Below are positions 6,605 to 12,407 of a DNA stretch of 12,407 nt, piece after piece (the stretch's first letter is position 1; every line of letters starts with the position of its first letter). Source of the DNA: JANWZL01 sp037445185 (GTDB taxonomy: Bacteria; Pseudomonadota; Gammaproteobacteria; Burkholderiales; Thiobacillaceae); assembly GCA_037445185.1 (NCBI GenBank), contig JBBIKZ010000073.1:1-12407 (forward strand). Reading direction: 5' to 3'. Both the position numbers and the translations under genes were made by a program. The notes under the pieces are model-generated. The model saw nothing but the letters and a program-made list of their open reading frames with translations. It did not search any database and had not been told where the DNA came from.

Positions 6605-7942
6605 ATGACCGACACCAAGATCGTAGTCCTCGACGACGACCCGACCGGCGCGCAGACGGTGCACGCCTGTCTGCTGCTCACCCGCTGGGACGTGGGCACG
6701 CTCGGCGAGGCCCTGGACGATGCCGCGCCGCTGTTCTTCGTGCTCACCAACACGCGTGGCATGGATGCGCAGCGCGCGGCGGGTGTCACGCGCGAGGTCT
6801 GCGACAACCTCCGTGAGGCCCTGGCGAGGCGGCAAATGCAGGGCCGCCCGGTGAATCCCATCCTGGTGAGCCGCTCCGACTCCACCCTGCGCGGCCATTA
6901 CCCCGTCGAGACCGACGTGATGGCCGAGGCGCTCGGCCCCTTCGATGCCCATTTCCTCGTCCCCGCCTTCTTCGAGGGCGGCCGCCTCACCCGGGACGGC
7001 GTGCATTACCTGATGGTGGACGGCCAGCCCGTACCGGTCGCCGAGACGGAGTTCGCGCGCGACTCGGTGTTCGCCTACCGCTGCAGCTTCCTGCCCGACT
7101 ATGTGCAGGAGAAGACCGGCGGCCGCATCCGGGCCGCGGAGGTGCAGCGCTTCAGTCTAAGCGAACTGCGTGCCGGCTGCCTGGAACGGCTCATGGGGCT
7201 GCGCGGCAACGCCTGCTGTGTGGTCGACGCCGAGCGCCAGGACGACCTCAACCGCTTCGCCGCCGATGTCCTCGCGGCAATCGCGCAGGGCAAGCGCTTT
7301 TTGTTCCGCAGTGCGGCGAGCCTCATCACCGCGCTCGCCCGGCTGCCGCCCCAGCCGGTGCCGGCGGCCAAGATGGCGGCCTACGTGCGCGGCGGACGGC
7401 CCGGCGCGGTGATCGTAGGCTCCCACGTGGCCAGGACCACGGCGCAACTCGCGCGGCTCATAGACGAGCCGGGGGTGGTGCCCATCGAGCTCGATGTCGG
7501 GCGTCTGCCGGATGCGCGCGCGGCGCTCACCGCGGCCGTCTGTCAGGTGGCGGCGGAGGCGCACCAGCAGGGACTCACCCCCGTCATCTACACCAGCCGC
7601 AGCGAGCGCGGCTTCGCCACCCGGGCCGAGCGGCTCGCCTTCGGCGAGGTGGTCTCCGCCACCCTCATGGACATCGTGCGCGGGCTGCCGCCGACCTTGG
7701 GTTTCCTCATCAGCAAGGGCGGCATCACCTCCAACGATGTGCTCGCCACCGGCCTTGCCCTGCGCACGGCGCGGGTGGTCGGCCAGATCCTGGCCGGCTG
7801 CTCGGTGGTGCGCTGCCCGCCCGACCATCCGCGCCATCCCGATATGCCGGTGGTGATCTTCCCCGGCAACGTCGGCGACGAGGAGGCCCTCGCCGTGGTC
7901 TACCGGCGGCTCGCCCGCCCGGACCTCCAGGTCGCGGCCTGA
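6605..7942 (+). CDS. Four-carbon acid sugar kinase family protein (DUF1537, DDDPTGxQ clade)
   Basis: The protein of 445 residues has both parts of the family. The N-terminal sugar-binding domain (about 5-245) carries DDDPTGAQT (10-18), RSDSTLRGH (90-98), FFEGGR (122-127) and ETEFARDS (147-154). The C-terminal nucleotide-binding domain (about 265-438) carries VGSHVARTT (271-279), KGGITSND (371-378) and FPGNVGD (419-425). Characterised relatives are ATP-dependent kinases of tetronic acids such as threonate, erythronate and 3-oxo-tetronate (LtnK, DenK, OtnK). Those have an ADDFTGA-type N-terminal motif, whereas this protein belongs to the DDDPTG branch, whose substrate I do not know to be established. 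The strong Shine-Dalgarno box decides the start. It sits between the ThDP enzyme and glcD, 43 nt before the latter, which suggests a shared pathway. Family call firm; the substrate is open. Confidence 0.9.
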   Translation: MTDTKIVVLDDDPTGAQTVHACLLLTRWDVGTLGEALDDAAPLFFVLTNTRGMDAQRAAGVTREVCDNLREALARRQMQGRPVNPILVSRSDSTLRGHYPVETDVMAEALGPFDAHFLVPAFFEGGRLTRDGVHYLMVDGQPVPVAETEFARDSVFAYRCSFLPDYVQEKTGGRIRAAEVQRFSLSELRAGCLERLMGLRGNACCVVDAERQDDLNRFAADVLAAIAQGKRFLFRSAASLITALARLPPQPVPAAKMAAYVRGGRPGAVIVGSHVARTTAQLARLIDEPGVVPIELDVGRLPDARAALTAAVCQVAAEAHQQGLTPVIYTSRSERGFATRAERLAFGEVVSATLMDIVRGLPPTLGFLISKGGITSNDVLATGLALRTARVVGQILAGCSVVRCPPDHPRHPDMPVVIFPGNVGDEEALAVVYRRLARPDLQVAA

Positions 7943-7985
7943 TGTCCTCTGGCCATGTCCGCCGCAGCGTGATGAAATCCGGCGC

Positions 7986-9473
7986 ATGATCGCCCCTGCC
8001 ACCCACGCCTCTCCTGACGCGCGCCGGTCCGAGCTGGTGCGCGGGCTCCTGGCCATCCTGCCGGCCGACAGCGTGCTCCACGAGCCCGAGGACCTGCGCC
8101 CTTACGAGTGCGATGGCCTCTCCGCCTACCGCCATCTGCCCCTGGCGGTCGCCCTGCCGGCCACGGTCGAGCAGGTGCAAGCGGTGCTGCGGCTTTGCCA
8201 CCGGCTCGGCGTGCCGGTGGTGGCGCGCGGCGCCGGCACGGGGCTGTCCGGCGGCGCCCTGCCGCACGGCGAGGGGCTCTTGCTGTCGCTCGCCAAGATG
8301 AAGTCCATCCTCGCCATCGACCCGGTGGCGCGCACGGCGCACGTCGAGCCCGGTGTACGCAACCTCGCCATCTCCGAGGCGGCGCGCCCGTATGGCCTGT
8401 ACTACGCGCCCGACCCGTCCTCGCAGATCGCCTGCACGATCGGCGGCAACGTGGCGGAGAACGCCGGTGGGGTGCACTGCCTGAAGTATGGGCTCACCGT
8501 GCACAACGTCCTCAAGCTGGAGGTGGTGACGGTGGAGGGCGAACGCCTGACCCTGGGCGGCGACGCCCTGGACGCCCCCGGCTACGACCTGCTCGCCCTC
8601 ATGACCGGCTCCGAGGGCCTGCTCGCGGTGGTGGTGGAGGTGACCGTGCGCCTGCTGCCCCTGCCCGAGCGTGCCCAGGTCGTGCTCGCCGCCTTCGACG
8701 ACGTGGCCCACGCTGCGGCGGCGGTCGGCCGCGTCATCGCTGCCGGCATCGTCCCGGCCGGGCTGGAGATGATGGACAACCCGGCCATCCGCGCCGCCGA
8801 GGCCTACGTCGGCGCCGGCTATCCGGTGGATGCCGCCGCCATCCTTTTGTGCGAGCTCGACGGCAGCAACGAGGAGGTGTCGGAACAGATCATGCAGGTG
8901 CGCGAACTGCTACTCGCCAACGGTGCCACCGAGGTGCGCACCGCCCGCGACGAGGCGGAGCGGCAGCTGTTCTGGAAGGGCCGCAAGGCCGCCTTCCCGG
9001 CGGTGGGCAGACTCGCCCCCGACTACTACTGCATGGACGGCACCATCCCGCGCCGGCGGCTGCCCGAGGTGCTCGCACGCATCGGCGAGCTGTCGCGCGA
9101 GTTCGGCCTGCCGGTGGCCAACGTCTTCCATGCCGGCGACGGCAACTTGCATCCGCTCATCCTTTATGATGCCAACCGTCCCGGCGAGCTCGACAAGACC
9201 GAGGCGTTCGGCCGCCGCATCCTCGAGCTGTGCGTCGAAGTGGGCGGCACCATCACCGGCGAGCACGGCGTGGGCGTGGAGAAGCTCGCCGGCATGTGCA
9301 CGCAGTTCACGGCGGCGGAGCTCGCCCAGATGCACGCGGTCAAGGCGGCCTTCGACCCAGGCGGGCTGCTCAACCCCGGCAAGGCCGTGCCCACCCTGCA
9401 CCGCTGCGCCGAGTTCGGCGCCATGCACGTGCACGGCGGCGCGCTCAGATTCCCGGACCTACCGCGCTTTTGA
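7986..9473 (+). CDS. glcD: Glycolate dehydrogenase (glycolate oxidase), FAD-linked subunit GlcD
   Basis: The protein has 495 residues, close to E. coli GlcD (499). With GlcE and GlcF it oxidises glycolate (and often D-lactate) to glyoxylate at the cytoplasmic membrane, passing electrons to the respiratory chain. The PCMH-type FAD domain (about 50-230) shows RGAGTGLSGG (81-90), PDPSSQ (142-147) and TIGGNVAENAGG (151-162). The C-terminal FAD-oxidase domain has DYYCMDGTIPRR (346-357), HAGDGNLHP (382-390), GEHGVG (425-430) and FDPGGLLNPGK (456-466). The C-terminal segment LHRCAEFGAMHVH is typical of GlcD rather than of D-lactate or 2-hydroxyglutarate dehydrogenases. One oddity is Ala214 where the family usually has Gly (EGLLAV instead of EGxLGV). 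The ATG at 7986 has only a poor Shine-Dalgarno match, which hints at coupling to the kinase gene upstream. Confidence 0.95.
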   Translation: MIAPATHASPDARRSELVRGLLAILPADSVLHEPEDLRPYECDGLSAYRHLPLAVALPATVEQVQAVLRLCHRLGVPVVARGAGTGLSGGALPHGEGLLLSLAKMKSILAIDPVARTAHVEPGVRNLAISEAARPYGLYYAPDPSSQIACTIGGNVAENAGGVHCLKYGLTVHNVLKLEVVTVEGERLTLGGDALDAPGYDLLALMTGSEGLLAVVVEVTVRLLPLPERAQVVLAAFDDVAHAAAAVGRVIAAGIVPAGLEMMDNPAIRAAEAYVGAGYPVDAAAILLCELDGSNEEVSEQIMQVRELLLANGATEVRTARDEAERQLFWKGRKAAFPAVGRLAPDYYCMDGTIPRRRLPEVLARIGELSREFGLPVANVFHAGDGNLHPLILYDANRPGELDKTEAFGRRILELCVEVGGTITGEHGVGVEKLAGMCTQFTAAELAQMHAVKAAFDPGGLLNPGKAVPTLHRCAEFGAMHVHGGALRFPDLPRF

Positions 9474-9478
9474 ACCCC

Positions 9479-10522
9479 ATGGCGCAGGACCTCACGCAGG
9501 AGCTGGCGCAGCGGGTGCGTGCGGCCTACGCTGCCGCCCGGCCCCTGCGCATCGTCGGCGGCGCGAGCAAGACCTGGCTGGGGCGTGCCGTGGCAGGGGA
9601 GGTGCTGGAGGTGGCCGGGCACAGGGGCATCGTCCGCTACGAGCCGACCGAGCTCACCCTGACCGCGCGCGCCGGCACGCCGCTCGCCGAGCTCGAGGCC
9701 ACCCTGGCCGAGGGCGGCCAGTGCCTGCCCTTCGAACCGCCCCACCATGGCGGGGCGGCCACCCTGGGCGGCACGGTGGCCTGCAACCTAGCCGGCCCCG
9801 CCCGGCCCTATCTCGGCGCCTGCCGCGACTTCGTGCTGGGCGTGTGCATCGTCAACGGCAGGGGCGAGGTGCTGCGCTTCGGCGGCGAGGTGATGAAGAA
9901 CGTCGCCGGCTACGACCTCTCGCGCCTGATGGCCGGCGCCCAGGGCACCTTGGGGGTGCTCCTGGAGGTGAGTATGAAGGTCTTGCCGCGGCCGGCCGCC
10001 GAGCTCACACTGGCGCTGGAGATGGCAGCGGGTGAAGCCATCGCGCGTTTCAATGCCTGGGCGGGCCGGCCGCTGCCCATCACCGCCGCCTGTCACGACG
10101 GGCAGCGGGCCTTCGTCCGCCTGGCCGGGGCCGAATCGGCGGTGCGCGCCGCGCGCGAGCGGATCGGGGGCGAGGTGCTGGCCGAGGGCAAGGCGTTCTG
10201 GCGCTCGGTGCGCGAACACACCCACCCGTTCTTCGCCGCGGGCGGGGGCCTGTGGCGGCTGTCCCTGCCGCCGGCCGCGCCGCTCGCTCCCTATCCACGC
10301 CAGTTCATCGACTGGGGTGGCGCCCAGCGCTGGGTGTATAGCGAAAGAGCGCTATGGGAGGCAGCAGCGGCAGCCGGGGGACACGCCACGCGCTGGCGCG
10401 CTGGGACAGGGGAGGTCTTCCAGCCGCCGCCGCCCGCCCTGCTGGCGCTGCACCGTCGCCTGAAGCAGGCCTTCGACCCGGCCGGCATCCTCAACCCGGG
10501 ACGGCTCTACGCGGGGCTTTGA
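9479..10522 (+). CDS. glcE: Glycolate dehydrogenase, FAD-binding subunit GlcE
   Basis: The protein has 347 residues, close to E. coli GlcE (350). It is the second FAD-binding subunit and is required for glycolate oxidation together with GlcD and GlcF. The FAD domain shows VGGASKTWLG (26-35), FEPPHHGGAATLGGTVACNL (85-104) and EVMKNVAGYDLSRLM (137-151), all GlcE signatures. The C-terminus ends with FDPAGILNPGRLY. The ATG at 9479 was chosen because it lies five bases after the glcD stop and gives the family length. The frame is open further upstream, but only as an overlap with glcD that translates to low-complexity Arg/Ala sequence. There is no separate Shine-Dalgarno box, so translational coupling to glcD is likely. 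It lacks the long catalytic C-terminal domain of GlcD, as expected. Confidence 0.95.
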   Translation: MAQDLTQELAQRVRAAYAAARPLRIVGGASKTWLGRAVAGEVLEVAGHRGIVRYEPTELTLTARAGTPLAELEATLAEGGQCLPFEPPHHGGAATLGGTVACNLAGPARPYLGACRDFVLGVCIVNGRGEVLRFGGEVMKNVAGYDLSRLMAGAQGTLGVLLEVSMKVLPRPAAELTLALEMAAGEAIARFNAWAGRPLPITAACHDGQRAFVRLAGAESAVRAARERIGGEVLAEGKAFWRSVREHTHPFFAAGGGLWRLSLPPAAPLAPYPRQFIDWGGAQRWVYSERALWEAAAAAGGHATRWRAGTGEVFQPPPPALLALHRRLKQAFDPAGILNPGRLYAGL

Positions 10523-10524
10523 CG

Positions 10525-11748
10525 GTGCAGACCCGGATCAGCCCCCCCATCGCGGCCACCTCCCAGGGGCGGGAGGCGGAGGCCATCCTGCGCACCTGCG
10601 TGCACTGTGGCTTCTGCACCGCCACCTGTCCCACCTATCAACTGTTGGGCGACGAACTGGACGGCCCGCGCGGGCGCATCTACCTCATCAAGCAGGTGCT
10701 GGAGGGGCACCCGCCCAGCCGCAAGACCCAGCTCCACCTGGACCGCTGTCTCACCTGCCGGGCCTGCGAGACCACCTGCCCGTCCGGGGTGCGCTACGGG
10801 CGGTTGCTCGAGATCGGCCGCGGCCTGGTGGAGCAAACCGTCGCACGCCCCTTGGGCGAGCGGCTCGCCCGCCGGCTGCTGTGCTGGCTCGTCCCCCACA
10901 CCGGCCGCTTCCGGCTGCTCTTGCGCCTGGGGCAGACCCTGCGCCCGCTTCTGCCCCATGCCCTGCGCGCCAAGGTGCCGCCGCGGCGCGTGGCCGGTGT
11001 TTGGCCGGCGCGCACACACGCCCGCCGCCTGCTGGTGCTGGCCGGCTGCGTGCAGCCCGCCGCGGCCCCCGACACCAACGCCGCCGCCGCGCGGGTGCTC
11101 GACCGCCTGGGCATCCAACTCGCTACGGCCCCGGGTGCCGGCTGCTGTGGGGCATTGAGCCACCATCTCGCCGCCGAGGACGAGGCACGCGCCCAGATGC
11201 GGCGCAACATCGATGCCTGGTGGCCGCACCTCGAGGCCGGCGCCGAGGGCATCGTCATGACCGCCAGCGGCTGCGGGGCGATGGTCAAAGCGTATGGCGA
11301 ACTGCTCGCCGACGACCCGGCCTACGCCGCCAAGGCCGCCCGGGTGAGCGCCCTGACCCGGGACCTGGTCGAGGTGCTGGAAGTTGAGGACCTCACGCGT
11401 CTCGGCACCCCGGGGGCGGGACGGCGGGTCGCCTTCCACGCCCCCTGCACCCTGCAGCATGGCCAGAGGCTCGCCGGCCGGGTCGAGGGCCTGCTCACGC
11501 GCCTGGGCTTTGCGCTCACGCCGGCCAAGGATGCGCACCTGTGCTGCGGCTCGGCCGGCAGCTATTCCCTGCTACAGCCGGCGCTCGCCCGGCGGCTGCG
11601 CGACGACAAGCTGGCCAGCCTCACGGCGGGCGGGCCGGAGGTCATCGCCACCGCCAACATCGGCTGCCAGCTGCACCTCGAGGGCGGCACCGCGCTGCCG
11701 GTGCGCCACTGGATCGAGCTGGTCGATGAGGCGTTGCCGGCGGCCTGA
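10525..11748 (+). CDS. glcF: Glycolate dehydrogenase, iron-sulfur subunit GlcF
   Basis: The protein has 407 residues, the same length as E. coli GlcF as I recall it. It carries electrons from GlcD/GlcE to the quinone pool. Two [4Fe-4S] motifs are visible near the N-terminus: Cys25-x2-Cys28-x2-Cys31-x3-Cys35-Pro and Cys75-x2-Cys78-x2-Cys81-x3-Cys85-Pro. The block TCPTYQLLGDELDGPRGRIY is nearly invariant in GlcF. Two cysteine-rich (CCG-type) domains follow, with LAGCVQP, GAGCCGALSHH, CTLQHGQ and HLCCGSAGSYSL. The GTG at 10525, two bases after the glcE stop, is the best start: it gives the GlcF-like opening VQTRI and the expected length. The earlier ATG at 10354 would add 57 junk-like residues overlapping glcE. 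It is the last gene of the operon and faces a convergent gene 62 bp away. Confidence 0.95.
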   Translation: MQTRISPPIAATSQGREAEAILRTCVHCGFCTATCPTYQLLGDELDGPRGRIYLIKQVLEGHPPSRKTQLHLDRCLTCRACETTCPSGVRYGRLLEIGRGLVEQTVARPLGERLARRLLCWLVPHTGRFRLLLRLGQTLRPLLPHALRAKVPPRRVAGVWPARTHARRLLVLAGCVQPAAAPDTNAAAARVLDRLGIQLATAPGAGCCGALSHHLAAEDEARAQMRRNIDAWWPHLEAGAEGIVMTASGCGAMVKAYGELLADDPAYAAKAARVSALTRDLVEVLEVEDLTRLGTPGAGRRVAFHAPCTLQHGQRLAGRVEGLLTRLGFALTPAKDAHLCCGSAGSYSLLQPALARRLRDDKLASLTAGGPEVIATANIGCQLHLEGGTALPVRHWIELVDEALPAA

Positions 11749-11810
11749 GCCGAGCGTCGTCTTGCGGTCATGGGGATGTTCCGGCGCCACTGTCGCCAGG
11801 GCAGGCGGGC
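11749..11810. other. Convergent intergenic gap after glcF
   Basis: These 62 bp separate the 3' ends of glcF and the minus-strand gene at the right edge. Only a weak GGCG/CGCC pairing is seen near 11783-11797, with no T-run, so no intrinsic terminator can be called. Confidence 0.5.
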
Positions 11811-12407
11811 TCAACCCTCCCTTGGTTGCGACGGCAGGCAGTAGGGATAAAAATCGCGCGCCACGCCCAGGAAATAGGAACGCGTCTCGTCCCGCGTGAA
11901 CAGCGTGAGCAGCCGCTCGATCAGGGCGCGGTAGTGGCGGCCGTCCGCTTTCAGACCCCGCATGCCCATGAGCAGCATCCGGGCGATGGCGAGCCGCCGC
12001 TCGCGCGCGTCCCGGTCCAGACCCTCTGCCTCGAGGAAGGCGGTGAAGCCTTTCAACGCCAGCTTCTCCGCCGCAGTGGCCTTCATGGCCAGGGCCTGCT
12101 GGATGAGGTCGTCGAGATCCTGGTGGGGTGAAAGCGAGACCAGAATGGTCTCCGGCGGGGGCGGCACGGTCGTTGGCGTGGCCGGGACGTGGCGGCCCGA
12201 CGCCACGAGGCAGGGGAAAAACTCACGCGCCACCTGCTTGCAGCGGGCAATGGAGGCCGGATCGGCCATGTTGTCCGCCACCCGGTCCACGGCCAGCCGG
12301 TAGCCACGGTCCGAGGTGTCGGCGGGATCAAGGGCATGCAGGATGCGCCGGGCCAGTTGCACGCGTCTGTCCACGGCCTCGGCGGTGTAACCTTTTTTCT
12401 CCAGTAG
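11811..12407 (-). CDS. Hypothetical protein with internal 67-residue duplication, 5' end outside window
   Basis: The frame is open to the window edge (198 codons plus stop), so the true start probably lies beyond 12407. A GTG at 12374 is a possible internal start but would cut into the first repeat. I do not recognise the family. Residues from the edge to 12207 align without gaps to those encoded at 12038-11838: LLEKKGYTAEA/FLEAEGLDRDA at the start, DRRVQLAR/ERRLAIAR next, RGYR/RHYR in the middle and VAREFFP/VARDFYP at the end, with about 18 of 67 identical. A Pro-rich linker (PATPTTVPPPPE) and a helical segment separate the copies. The protein is rich in Arg, Leu and Ala, probably mostly helical, with no membrane segment visible. 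It converges on glcF and is probably unrelated to glycolate metabolism. Confidence 0.7.
   Translation of the reverse strand, partial: LLEKKGYTAEAVDRRVQLARRILHALDPADTSDRGYRLAVDRVADNMADPASIARCKQVAREFFPCLVASGRHVPATPTTVPPPPETILVSLSPHQDLDDLIQQALAMKATAAEKLALKGFTAFLEAEGLDRDARERRLAIARMLLMGMRGLKADGRHYRALIERLLTLFTRDETRSYFLGVARDFYPYCLPSQPREG

Noticed and set aside
7725..8711. Minus-strand open frame (328 codons) spanning the kinase/glcD junction
   Set aside because: It overlaps two clearly real genes and translates to His/Gly/Arg-rich sequence without motifs.
9230..9478. Upstream extension of glcE into glcD
   Set aside because: It would add 83 Arg/Ala/His-rich residues not found in GlcE. The ATG at 9479 fits the family start.
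10354..10524. Upstream ATG for glcF giving 57 extra residues
   Set aside because: The extra part overlaps glcE in another frame and looks like frame noise. The GTG at 10525 gives the exact family length and N-terminus.
10507..11538. Minus-strand open frame (343 codons) opposite glcF
   Set aside because: GlcF on the plus strand has full family motifs. The antisense translation has low complexity and no recognisable domain.

Overview
The window is GC-rich DNA with dense, tightly packed genes. It looks like a chromosomal segment of a Pseudomonadota bacterium, most likely Betaproteobacteria or a related gammaproteobacterium. The reasons are a glycolate dehydrogenase trio whose sequence, order and subunit lengths closely follow E. 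coli GlcD-GlcE-GlcF as I remember them, a DUF6279-type lipoprotein, and strong G/C bias at third codon positions. The species cannot be named from this sequence alone. I saw no tRNA, rRNA, CRISPR array or intact insertion sequence.

Left part (1-4107). A broken phosphomannomutase/phosphoglucomutase gene (51-706) carries an apparent one-base frameshift near 303-305, and its similarity to the family stops abruptly at about 706. A 299-bp stretch without a recognisable gene follows (707-1005). Next come two minus-strand genes: a DUF6279-like outer lipoprotein (3069-2182) and a stand-alone FIST-domain sensory protein (2124-1006). An IclR-family regulator (4107-3286, minus) is transcribed divergently from the main operon.

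Central and right part (4213-11748). One long plus-strand operon encodes a thiamine-diphosphate enzyme intermediate between phosphoketolase and transketolase, a DUF1537 four-carbon acid sugar kinase of the DDDPTGxQ clade, and GlcD, GlcE and GlcF. The first two genes are separated by a hairpin-rich G/C repeat element. glcD, glcE and glcF are almost contiguous. The A+T-rich divergent region (4108-4212) has a 10-bp perfect palindrome and is the likely site of IclR control.

How the genes may work together (inference). GlcDEF oxidises glycolate to glyoxylate. A transketolase/phosphoketolase-like enzyme could move a two-carbon ketol unit onto glyoxylate to give a 3-oxo-tetronate, which is the kind of substrate known for some DUF1537 kinases. 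The phosphorylated product could be decarboxylated to a triose phosphate by an enzyme not seen here. This would be an unusual glycolate salvage route under an IclR regulator that might sense glyoxylate. It is a hypothesis; only the gene identities and their order are seen directly.

Right edge. A minus-strand gene of unknown function (11811-12407) runs off the window. Its protein contains two gapless copies of a 67-residue unit, which looks like an internal duplication.
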